Below are positions 7,852 through 15,038 of a stretch of 64,000 bases of DNA, one piece after another. The position numbers were made by a program, and so were the translations under genes. Below the pieces are notes generated by a model. It worked only from the letters and a program-made list of their open reading frames with translations. It had not been told where the DNA came from and did not search any database. Source of the stretch: an uncultured Porphyromonas sp. (GTDB lineage Bacteria > Bacteroidota > Bacteroidia > Bacteroidales > Porphyromonadaceae). Positions within the stretch are counted from its first letter, which is position 1; every line of letters begins with the position of its first letter. The stretch is from positions 1 through 64,000 of the forward strand of contig NZ_CABUAN010000005.1 of NCBI RefSeq assembly GCF_902489635.1. The letters are read 5' to 3'.

Positions 7852-8487
7852 TCAATGCTTAGCTCTTGAGGAGAGGAGCGAGCGCACATTGTCTATGAGC
7901 AGACGCACCGCAACGGAGTTAAAGCCTCCCTCGGGGATGATCAGGTCAGCGTAGCGTCGTGAGGGCTCGACAAACTGCTGGTGCATCGGCTTGACCGTCG
8001 TGAGGTACTGCTCGATGACTGAGTCGACACTGCGTCCCCGCTCCTTGACATCGCGCTGTATGCGTCGCGCCAGGCGCACATCATCGTCCGTCTGCACGTA
8101 GATCTTGACATCCATCAGGTCACGTAGCTCCTCATTTTCAAAGATCAAGATCCCGTCTATGATCAGCACACAAGGCGGATCTATGGTGACCGTCTCAGGG
8201 ATGCGGTTGTGATTGACAAAGGAGTAGACGGGGCGCTCCACGCTGTGTCCCTCGCAGAGCTGGTTAATCTGCTCGCACATCAGCTTCGTGTCGAAGGCAT
8301 CGGGGTGGTCGTAGTTGAGCTTAGCACGCTGCTCCAGAGGCAGCTCATCGTGCGCCCTATAATAGTAGTCGTGACTGAGGACTACGACATCCTCATCGAC
8401 AAAGGTCTCCTGCAGACGGCGCACTAGGGTACTCTTGCCCGAGGCAGTGCCACCCGCTACGCCTATGATAATCGGTTTGTGCTTCAT
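7852..8487 (-). CDS. udk: Uridine kinase
   Basis: Pyrimidine salvage enzyme that phosphorylates uridine and cytidine to the monophosphates with ATP or GTP. 211 residues. Walker A is GGTASGKST (12-20). Further family segments are SHDYYYRAHDELP, NYDHPDAFD, IDGILIFENEELRDLMD (Walker B and lid) and RRIQRDVKERGRS. It lies 18 bp after the glycosyltransferase gene in the tyrS operon. Confidence 0.96.
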   Translation of the reverse strand: MKHKPIIIGVAGGTASGKSTLVRRLQETFVDEDVVVLSHDYYYRAHDELPLEQRAKLNYDHPDAFDTKLMCEQINQLCEGHSVERPVYSFVNHNRIPETVTIDPPCVLIIDGILIFENEELRDLMDVKIYVQTDDDVRLARRIQRDVKERGRSVDSVIEQYLTTVKPMHQQFVEPSRRYADLIIPEGGFNSVAVRLLIDNVRSLLSSRAKH

Positions 8488-8505
8488 AGCTTCAGCGAAA
8501 TAGTC

Positions 8506-9570
8506 TTATGGGTTTACTATAAATAGGTATTTCCGCGCAGCGCAGCGCTCCATAGTCTCTAGCAGGGCGTCGTACGAAGCCCCCGCTAGCGACACTTCTA
8601 GTCGAGTCCCCGGGGGAAAAGCCTCTACATCTGCGCTTAGCTCGGCAAGCGTCAGCGATATGGTATGCGGTGCGGGTTGCTTGGCGTTCGAAGCTCTCGC
8701 CTTGCGCCGTCCCTGCGCCAAGCGACGCTGTAGATTGATGGCTACGAGTACCAGTGGCGTGGTCACGTGCCGGCTCCACCAGCTCTCTCCCTGATGCTTG
8801 AGGTAGAAGAGGCGCATCGCTCCGTAGAAGTTCTCCTCGTAGCGCACCCTGTCGACCGCCTGCTCCGACTCGCCCTTGTAGTGTAGTACTGGCGTGGGGA
8901 GATAGTAGTTGTGATAGCCCGCCTGCTCTATCGTATAGCAGAGATCAATGTCCTCGCCATACATGAAGTAACGCTCGTCCAGTCCACCCACCGCTTGGTA
9001 TAGTGCCCGCCTCATCATCAGGAAGGCACCCGTCAGCACCGGCACCTGCTGCACTTCGTCAGGCGAGAGATGCCCCTGGTAGTAACCATTGAGCCAAGCA
9101 GAGTGAGGTGCCAAGCGGTAGAGACGTGTAAGGCGACAGAAACTATGCCACAGCGTAGGCACGCCCCGCTTGCTCTCGGGGTGCATCGCCCCAGACTGGT
9201 TAATGAGGCGAGGTCCTACGGCTCCCGCCTCGGGATGGGTCTGGAGGAAGGTCAAGCAGTAGGCGAGCGTCGACTCCCCCACCAGCGTATCGGGGTTGAG
9301 CAACAAGAGATATTCGCCACGTGCCTCGGCAATCGCTTGGTTATTACCACGGGCAAAGCCTCCATTCGTCGCGCTCTCCAGCAGCTTTACCCTAGGCTCT
9401 TTGCCCAAGGCTGTGCGGAGACGCTCCATCGAGTCGTCGCCAGAAGCATTGTCCAGCACGATCACCTCCACCTCGCCCTCGATCTGACGACAACTAGCCA
9501 GCACCGAGCGAACCGCCTCGATGGTCAGCTGCGGCACCTTGTAGTTGACTAGGACGACCGAGAGGAGCAT
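8506..9570 (-). CDS. GT2 family glycosyltransferase
   Basis: 354 residues. An N-terminal GT-A nucleotide-sugar domain starts at residue 1 (LLSVVLVNYK), has VIVLDNASGDDS and the LLLLNPDTLV DxD-type segment near residue 95, and the acceptor-side motif FMYGEDIDLCYTIEQAGY. This pattern resembles WbbL-like rhamnosyltransferases, so it may build surface glycan. The donor is not determinable by eye. The C-terminal 80 residues after the amphipathic LVLVAINLQRRLAQGRRK segment are unassigned. No transmembrane spans are evident. Second gene of the tyrS operon (18 bp after tyrS). Confidence 0.88.
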   Translation of the reverse strand: MLLSVVLVNYKVPQLTIEAVRSVLASCRQIEGEVEVIVLDNASGDDSMERLRTALGKEPRVKLLESATNGGFARGNNQAIAEARGEYLLLLNPDTLVGESTLAYCLTFLQTHPEAGAVGPRLINQSGAMHPESKRGVPTLWHSFCRLTRLYRLAPHSAWLNGYYQGHLSPDEVQQVPVLTGAFLMMRRALYQAVGGLDERYFMYGEDIDLCYTIEQAGYHNYYLPTPVLHYKGESEQAVDRVRYEENFYGAMRLFYLKHQGESWWSRHVTTPLVLVAINLQRRLAQGRRKARASNAKQPAPHTISLTLAELSADVEAFPPGTRLEVSLAGASYDALLETMERCAARKYLFIVNP

Positions 9571-9588
9571 AGGGCTTCCCTTTTTGTG

Positions 9589-10899
9589 CTAGGCAGAGAC
9601 CGTGATGAGGTAGTAATTCTTCTTACCTCGCTGCACGATCAGATACTTGCCAGCGATCAGGTCGTCGGTAGTGACCACACATTCTTGGTCAGCAACCTTC
9701 TCCTTGTTGAGGCTGATGCCGTTCGAAGCGATCAGCTTGCGCAGCTCGCCCTTGGACTTAAAGATCGGCGCATGCTCTACCAGTAGATCTAGCAGTTTGA
9801 CGCCACCTGCCTGCTCTAGGAGCGTCCGGCCGACGTTGTAGTTTGGTACGCCTGCCATAACCTCCTTGAGCAGCTCCTCCGACATCTGACGCAGCTGGTC
9901 GTGCGTGTTGTTGCCAAAGAGTATCTGTCCAGCCGACATGCTCTGCTCGTAATCCTCACGTCCGTGAACCATGACCGTGAGCTCCTCGGCGAGCGTATGC
10001 TGGAGGAGGCGCTCATGCGGAGCCTGACGATGACGCTCTATGAGCGAGTCGATCTCCTCTAGTGGGATGCTGGTAAAGATCTTGACAAAACGCTCGGCGT
10101 CCTCGTCGGATACGTTGAGCCAGAACTGACAGAAGGTGTAAGGCGACGTGTAGCGACGATCTAGCCAGACGTTGCCTTGCTCTGTCTTGCCAAACTTGGT
10201 GCCGTCAGCCTTCTTGATCAGCGGGCAGGTCACGCCAAAAGCTTCGCCACCCTCGATACGACGTATCAGCTCCGTGCCGGTCGTGATGTTGCCCCACTGG
10301 TCGGAGCCGCCCATCTGAACACGGCAACCGTACTCACGGTAGAGGTGCAGGTAGTCGTAGCCCTGGAGGAGCTGGTAGGAAAACTCGGTGAAGGAGAGTC
10401 CCGCCTCGGCATTCGCCTCGAGGCGACGCTTGACGCTATCCTTCGCCATCATATAGTTCACCGTGATATGCTTACCGATGTCTCGGATGAAGTTGAGGAA
10501 GCTGTAGTCCTTCATCCAGTCGTAGTTGTTGAGGAGTAGCGCCTTATTGGGAGCGTCAGACTCAAAGTCGAGGAAGTGCCCCAGCTGCCGACCGATGCAC
10601 TCCTGATTGTGTCGGAGCGTATCCATGTCTAGTAGGTTGCGCTCTTGGGACTTCATCGAGGGGTCGCCGATCATACCGGTAGCTCCACCCAGTAGAGCTA
10701 TCGGTCTGTGTCCAGCACGCTGCAAGTGTCGTAGCATCATCACGCCGACGAGGTGACCGATGTGGAGCGAGTCAGCCGTCGGGTCAAAGCCCACGTAGGC
10801 CGTCGTCAGATGCTCCGTGAGTTGCTCTTCGGTGCCTGGCATGATATTATGAATCATCCCACGCGCCTTCAGTTCGCTAATCAGTGAGGAGTGGCTCAT
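9589..10899 (-). CDS. tyrS: Tyrosyl-tRNA synthetase
   Basis: Charges tRNA-Tyr in the cytoplasm. 436 residues. Class I signatures are HIGH (46-49) and KFGKT (235-239, the KMSKS equivalent). The tyrosine-binding [11 protein letters not shown] segment (195-205) and a C-terminal S4 domain ([18 protein letters not shown]) are present. It heads a five-gene operon (GT2, udk, TRIC-like, L,D-transpeptidase) with 12-18 bp spacings. A 22-bp hairpin array lies about 60 bp upstream of its start and just upstream of the likely promoter. Confidence 0.98.
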   Translation of the reverse strand: MSHSSLISELKARGMIHNIMPGTEEQLTEHLTTAYVGFDPTADSLHIGHLVGVMMLRHLQRAGHRPIALLGGATGMIGDPSMKSQERNLLDMDTLRHNQECIGRQLGHFLDFESDAPNKALLLNNYDWMKDYSFLNFIRDIGKHITVNYMMAKDSVKRRLEANAEAGLSFTEFSYQLLQGYDYLHLYREYGCRVQMGGSDQWGNITTGTELIRRIEGGEAFGVTCPLIKKADGTKFGKTEQGNVWLDRRYTSPYTFCQFWLNVSDEDAERFVKIFTSIPLEEIDSLIERHRQAPHERLLQHTLAEELTVMVHGREDYEQSMSAGQILFGNNTHDQLRQMSEELLKEVMAGVPNYNVGRTLLEQAGGVKLLDLLVEHAPIFKSKGELRKLIASNGISLNKEKVADQECVVTTDDLIAGKYLIVQRGKKNYYLITVSA

Positions 10900-10926
10900 A
10901 GTTATTCTTTTGTGTTACTTAGATCA

Positions 10927-10934
10927 CAAAGGTA
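10927..10934 (-). promoter_or_regulatory. Candidate -7 box for tyrS operon
   Basis: The minus strand reads TACCTTTG, giving a start near 10920 and a leader of about 20 nt. There is no TTG at N19. The tandem hairpin array begins 25 bp further upstream and covers the -33 region. Confidence 0.5.
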
Positions 10935-10958
10935 CGAATTATTAGTAGCTAATAGACG

Positions 10959-11046
10959 CTTCCTCCCTTGGAACCGAAAAGTTCCTCCCTTGGAACTGAA
11001 AAGTTCCTCCGCTGGAACTAAAGAGTTCCTCCCTTGGAACTAAAAA
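10959..11046. repeat. Four tandem 22-bp hairpin units upstream of tyrS
   Basis: Four head-to-tail 22-bp units (10959, 10981, 11003, 11025), each of the form GTTCC-N6-GGAAC plus an A-rich spacer (the first unit begins CTTCC). A fifth, broken unit follows at 11047. Each unit can fold into a 5-bp hairpin. The 22-bp pitch equals that of the CCACGTGG arrays elsewhere in the window, though the sequence differs. The remaining 11070-11229 spacer holds only the hairpin at 11162-11191. Confidence 0.85.
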
Positions 11047-11161
11047 GTTCCAAGAGGGAAACTGTTTTTGGAACTCGTATGTATAAGTAGTAGAGTACAA
11101 TACAGTCGATGAGGAAAGCGACTCCTCCTCAGCCACTCTCCCAAACTCTCGAGACGACAAT

Positions 11162-11191
11162 GGGCGGACTCACTACATGGTGAGCCCGCCC
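11162..11191 (-). terminator. Hairpin downstream of the three-repeat lipoprotein gene
   Basis: GGGCGG/CCGCCC with inner CTCAC/GTGAG and a 6-nt loop, extended by an imperfect CGACAAT/ATTGTTGTCG outer stem. It lies 38 bp after the stop at 11230. A U-run is lacking on the minus strand, so termination is probable but not certain. Confidence 0.65.
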
Positions 11192-11229
11192 GCATTATTG
11201 TTGTCGATGTTATATCGATCGGTCTAGCA

Positions 11230-12681
11230 CTATCGCTTCATGCGTCGTGCCAGTGAAGACGCTGAACTGGTAAAGTCCTCGATAGGGCTGAAGCTGAGAC
11301 CCGTGATGATGGTCCCCTCATCTATCTGAACCATGACGCCCTCCTGCTCGTTGATATAGGTGGGCAGTAGGATGGATCTCGTCTTGTCATAGACAAATCC
11401 ACGACGCTCCAAGCGGTCTATGAGCGATGGAGAGCGGAGTGCCTTGAGATCTGTACAGATGACCATCGCTGCACCATAGAGCGACTCGTCATTGTCACTA
11501 GGCCACAAGATAATGGTCGGGAAGTACTTGCTACGTGTCTGTACGGCTGGGAAAGGCATATCAGCGGCAAGCTCCGGAAGAACCGTTGCCGTGTAGTCCT
11601 GATCGCCATACTTCTTCATGATATCCTCCATCTTCTCCTTCTCAAAGCCAAAGAGTGGCATCGGGAAGTCTACCTCCTCATAGGGGAGAAGTTGCTCTAT
11701 ATCACTATTGGTATAGTACTGGATACCTGGGCGGAAAGTCTTTTTAGCCTCGGCGTCCTTAGGGATATTCATATCTACGTTGGCAATGAGCTTGATGCTC
11801 TTGTCGTAGTAGATGGGGTTGCCCTCCTTGTCCTTGAGGCCTGTAGGCTTGAAGCCCTGAGCCTTCAGGTAAGCGTCAAGCTGCTCAGGCGTGGGACGAT
11901 GGAGCGTGTCGCAGGAGATCTTGCTCTCCTCGAGGAAGTGATTCGTATTGAGATCTAGCCAATAGGTCACTTCGGTGTACACCTCGTGTCCCGTCTTGAA
12001 CTTGAAGACGCCCTTGTCAGGCTTGCTCGCCTCGGCATCGAGTGTGTGCCCCATACGAGCCTCAAAGAGCTGAACCATCTCTAGCGTAGCTCCGTAAGGT
12101 AGGAGCGGCATCCAGATGCCAGTAGTCTGATCCTGAAGGGGATCGACACGTAGCCAGTTGCTCTTATTGTTGTCGTTGTTAGTCCACCAGAAGATCGGCT
12201 CGGTCTGCTCACCATCCACGAGGATGACTGAAGAGACACGGCTACCGCGTGGTGCGCTGATGTAGATCTCCTCCGAAGCCTTAGCGGTGCGAAGGTTGCT
12301 CTTGACGAAGCCGTTGTTGAGCAGATACTCATCGATGAACTGCTTGGCACTCTCTTGCGAAGCAAACTTTACGCGAGCCACCTGATAGTGACTGTTCTTG
12401 TCAAAGTAGTAAACGATCTCTTGTACTGCCTTAGTGTCTTGAGGCGTAGCGGTCAGGGTCATCAGCTCGTCTGAGCGCTCGACCTTGTTACCGCGTCCCT
12501 CCTCGATCTGCGTCACCTCGTCGAGGGTGATGCCGTAACGCTCTATGGGGAGCATCCACTGCGAGATCTTCTCGGGCTCCTGAGGCGTGTCACCGCCCGT
12601 GATGGGGTTGTCCCAGCCACAGCTAGTGAGGGCGAATAGTCCTGCTACGAGGAGCAGGAGGGTTGATGTGATTCTTTTCAT
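11230..12681 (-). CDS. Lipoprotein of three internal repeats, function unknown
   Basis: 483 residues. The signal peptide ends LTSCG (lipobox Cys21). I do not recognise a named family. Internal comparison shows three related segments of about 140 residues, starting near WMLPIERYGITLDEV, WMPLLPYGATLEMV and FPMPLFGFEKEKMED. Each is followed by an acidic/Gly segment, a strand-rich stretch and a late GF motif (NNGFVKSN, AQGFKPTG, RRGFVYDK). The protein is therefore probably three copies of a small domain on the cell surface or in the periplasm. It lies 44 bp downstream of the serpin gene on the same strand, so the two are probably co-transcribed. Confidence 0.8.
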   Translation of the reverse strand: MKRITSTLLLLVAGLFALTSCGWDNPITGGDTPQEPEKISQWMLPIERYGITLDEVTQIEEGRGNKVERSDELMTLTATPQDTKAVQEIVYYFDKNSHYQVARVKFASQESAKQFIDEYLLNNGFVKSNLRTAKASEEIYISAPRGSRVSSVILVDGEQTEPIFWWTNNDNNKSNWLRVDPLQDQTTGIWMPLLPYGATLEMVQLFEARMGHTLDAEASKPDKGVFKFKTGHEVYTEVTYWLDLNTNHFLEESKISCDTLHRPTPEQLDAYLKAQGFKPTGLKDKEGNPIYYDKSIKLIANVDMNIPKDAEAKKTFRPGIQYYTNSDIEQLLPYEEVDFPMPLFGFEKEKMEDIMKKYGDQDYTATVLPELAADMPFPAVQTRSKYFPTIILWPSDNDESLYGAAMVICTDLKALRSPSLIDRLERRGFVYDKTRSILLPTYINEQEGVMVQIDEGTIITGLSFSPIEDFTSSASSLARRMKR

Positions 12682-12725
12682 AGGGGAAACGTTTTATAGT
12701 TAAACTGTTTAGTGTATTGGTCGCA

Positions 12726-14123
12726 TCATCTGCGTAGTGTGTTGATGGCAGCGATGAAGAGTATCTTGCCCGTCTCGGGGTGTACGATAGAGGCAAAGAA
12801 TGGTCTGTCGAAGGCGATGCTACGAGGCTCAAGCGGATCACCTACACCAGGCTCCACGGCTCCTATAACCGTTGCAGCGGCTCCCTCGACGCCTTTCTCA
12901 TTCCACTGGAGTGTCGCTTGGTGGTATAGGCGGTTTTGTCGACCTGACTGCTCGCTCATCTGCTGCGCTAGAAACTTCGGGTCAAACATACGGCTGAGCT
13001 CCGTGAGAGGTACTCCCAGCGTCTTGCATAGTCCTAGCCCCATCAGCTCAGGCGTCAAGTCTAGCGTGGGGATCCCAGCGTTCAGGCGGGGCAGGCGTAT
13101 ATCTAGTGCATAGCGCTTGCCAGCCGTGGTGAATTTGCGTAGCTCTTCGGGCGTCGGCAAGCTCTGGGAGAGCGGTAGCGTACGATCTTTCGGTAAGATG
13201 AGCAGCATGCGAAATGGCGTCTTACCATACTTTTGCAACTCCTCACTAGCTTGTAGTCCAACCGAAAGCGCCTCAAAGCGATCATCGGCAAAGTAGTCGA
13301 TGGAGGTGTCATTGTAGATAGACATCATCATAGCAGGCTCCTCCTCGCCAGTGCCATTGGTGAACTTGCCCGCCTGGGTCTGCTCTTCGCTCGTATCCCA
13401 TTGCCACGCAGCTGCAAAGAAGGCGGTATTAACTAGGAAGGCAAGCGGGTCTTGCTCCCCAGCACGACTAGGGTCGAGCATATGCGGTATCTTGCCGTAG
13501 GTCTTGCGACTGATCCAAGCATTGACCGCCTCGTAAGAGGCTGGATCGCTGAGGTCGAGCGTCGCTGTTGGAGCGCCAAAGAAGTCATAGAGTTGCCGTG
13601 GGTAGGACTCGATCAAGTGACTTTGATACTTTGAGGAGACCCAAAAGCTATTGGACGGGAAGTAGCAGGCGTATTCACCCGCACTACACATCACCGCGTT
13701 GAGCTGCTGATAGTATCTTGCTACAGAGGCAATGCTCTGTGTAGCGGATAGCTTCAGTGCCGATCTGTACTCATCGAAAGCCTCGTCCGACAGACCCACC
13801 GCATTCATCCCGAGAGCTGTCTCAATAGAGATCGGTGAGAGCACGAGGTTAGTACTGGCAGCCCGATTGTCCAGAAGAGCCCCAAAGAGCTTAAGGCTAA
13901 AGGCATTGCCAGCCTCTACCAGTGGCATGCTCTCTGCGGGCAGAGAGGCATGAGACATGTTAGGGGTCTTAGGCATAGGCGTACCAGCTGCGGGAGCCTT
14001 GCCGCCAACTAAGAAAGTGATAGGACCCTCCTTGGGGTCTCGCAGCTCCTCGTCACAAGCGCTCAGTGTGACAAGTGCCACCGCAAGCGTTAGGACTAAG
14101 CCAAAAGTCAAACGATACTTCAT
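12726..14123 (-). CDS. Serpin family lipoprotein (protease inhibitor)
   Basis: 465 residues. Signal peptide with lipobox LSAC (Cys23), then a complete serpin fold: NAFSLKLFGAL, NLVLSPISIETALGMNAVGL (helix B and breach region, shortened), LDLTPELMGLGLCKTLGVP, and the C-terminal FDRPFFASIVHPETGKILFIAAI. The reactive-loop hinge reads EKGVEGAAATVIGA: small residues at P12-P9 fit an inhibitory serpin, although P14 is Val rather than the usual Thr/Ser. The P1 residue cannot be fixed by eye. The inhibitory lipoprotein serpin miropin of Tannerella forsythia (same order) is a precedent. Likely role: protecting the cell surface from host or own proteases. Confidence 0.9.
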   Translation of the reverse strand: MKYRLTFGLVLTLAVALVTLSACDEELRDPKEGPITFLVGGKAPAAGTPMPKTPNMSHASLPAESMPLVEAGNAFSLKLFGALLDNRAASTNLVLSPISIETALGMNAVGLSDEAFDEYRSALKLSATQSIASVARYYQQLNAVMCSAGEYACYFPSNSFWVSSKYQSHLIESYPRQLYDFFGAPTATLDLSDPASYEAVNAWISRKTYGKIPHMLDPSRAGEQDPLAFLVNTAFFAAAWQWDTSEEQTQAGKFTNGTGEEEPAMMMSIYNDTSIDYFADDRFEALSVGLQASEELQKYGKTPFRMLLILPKDRTLPLSQSLPTPEELRKFTTAGKRYALDIRLPRLNAGIPTLDLTPELMGLGLCKTLGVPLTELSRMFDPKFLAQQMSEQSGRQNRLYHQATLQWNEKGVEGAAATVIGAVEPGVGDPLEPRSIAFDRPFFASIVHPETGKILFIAAINTLRR

Positions 14124-14149
14124 AGGTTATACTAGTTAGTTGTTGCAAA

Positions 14150-14179
14150 CAAGCCCCCCAGCTCTGTCGGGGGGGCTTG
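14150..14179 (-). terminator. Terminator upstream of the serpin gene
   Basis: Perfect 10-bp stem CAAGCCCCCC/GGGGGGCTTG with a 10-nt loop. On the minus strand it is followed by TTTGC. It terminates transcription from 14274 and/or 15011 before the serpin gene. Confidence 0.8.
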
Positions 14180-14201
14180 TCGCATTTATAGCGTTAGCAG
14201 T

Positions 14202-14230
14202 CTTACTTGGAGATTACCACCTTGAGCGTG
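14202..14230 (-). repeat. Orphan copy of a T9SS-tail coding end
   Basis: 29 bp matching 27 of 29 positions of 15010-15038, the 3' end of the 1219-residue gene. Read on the minus strand it encodes TTLKVVISK and a stop, the last residues of a T9SS sorting domain. An in-frame TAA directly precedes it, so it is a fragment and not part of a gene. With 15010-15038 it forms direct repeats around the lipoprotein gene at 14274. Confidence 0.85.
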
Positions 14231-14273
14231 GTTTACCCCATTAGTAGTAGAGGCAAGACTCCTTTGTAGCTGG

Positions 14274-14993
14274 CTAATAGAAGTACCCCCCTTTTGGTAC
14301 ATAAATATTCCAGAATTTATTTACAGCCCTAAGAGGGTAGTAGGGTTGATATACGATCTTAGTAGCCCCAGAGCAATCGGTCGTTTCACTTCGCGTAGAA
14401 ATAAACTGAGACTGAGAATAATTGGAGAAAGCTGAAATGTAGAAGTCGTTATAAACTCTCGTCACAGTGCCATCTTTCTCATTTTGAGAATAGGTAATGA
14501 CATTGGTAAAGTGTATAGGACTTGTCTCTTCGGTGAACTCAACCTTTGCAGGTCTACGTTTAGTCGGCTTATCTCTCAAGTCACAGGACGTAAACACCTG
14601 ATCTAGGATGCTATACTCTCCGAAGAGTTTATAAGAGCCTGGAGGAATAACGACTAATTGCTCTGTGAGTGCTGTTCCATTGGAAAGAACATATTCGCTT
14701 GTCTTATCGCAATCTTTAGCATGCCCATTGACCACAAGAAAGCAACGATTCTTGTGCACGAAGAGGTCTTTATCCGTTTTATTCGTTACCGTGAAGGCAG
14801 CATTTCCTCCTTGAGCCCAAAAGTCGTACTCTATAAAGCAATTCGCATCCTCATAGACAAGCTTATCAGCCGTCTGTCTCATGGGAGATGTCGACTTTAC
14901 TGATGCTACTTGATAATAGGTCGTTGCACAAGATGAGGAGAGCAACAATACAACAAAAGCAAGTAGGATAGAATGTATTTTAGTCATAGTCAT
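14274..14993 (-). CDS. Lipoprotein, function unknown, AT-rich
   Basis: 239 residues (or 237 from the second ATG at 14987). Lipobox SSSC (Cys near residue 22) followed by ATTYYQV. A predicted beta-rich domain follows, including FIEYDFWAQGGNAAFTVTN (shortened), a segment that recalls accessory domains which modulate other proteins, but I do not recognise a family. Visibly more AT-rich than its neighbours and rich in A/T-ending codons, which suggests separate acquisition. It is flanked by 29-bp direct repeats (14202-14230 and 15010-15038), and its start lies only 17 bp past the stop of the 1219-residue gene. Confidence 0.75.
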   Translation of the reverse strand: MTMTKIHSILLAFVVLLLSSSCATTYYQVASVKSTSPMRQTADKLVYEDANCFIEYDFWAQGGNAAFTVTNKTDKDLFVHKNRCFLVVNGHAKDCDKTSEYVLSNGTALTEQLVVIPPGSYKLFGEYSILDQVFTSCDLRDKPTKRRPAKVEFTEETSPIHFTNVITYSQNEKDGTVTRVYNDFYISAFSNYSQSQFISTRSETTDCSGATKIVYQPYYPLRAVNKFWNIYVPKGGYFY

Positions 14994-15009
14994 GTATTGA
15001 GAGTTATTT

Positions 15010-15038
15010 CTTACTTGGAGACTACTACCTTGAGCGTG
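15010..15038 (-). repeat. Parental copy of the 29-bp T9SS-tail direct repeat
   Basis: The last codons (LTLKVVVSK-stop) of the 1219-residue gene. Duplicated at 14202-14230 with two mismatches. Confidence 0.85.

Noticed and set aside
10959..11046. Possible CRISPR array (short regular repeats)
   Set aside because: Units are contiguous 22-mers with no unique spacers, and there are no cas genes in the window.
10942..11160. 72-codon minus-strand open frame across the 22-bp array upstream of tyrS
   Set aside because: It is translated repeat DNA. There is no start-site context, and the peptide periodicity simply mirrors the 22-bp units.
14202..14273. Frameshifted end of a longer T9SS protein fused to the 14274 lipoprotein
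   Set aside because: An in-frame stop precedes the nine-codon tail fragment, and the lipoprotein has its own clear stop at 14274, so it is a fragment rather than a frameshift.
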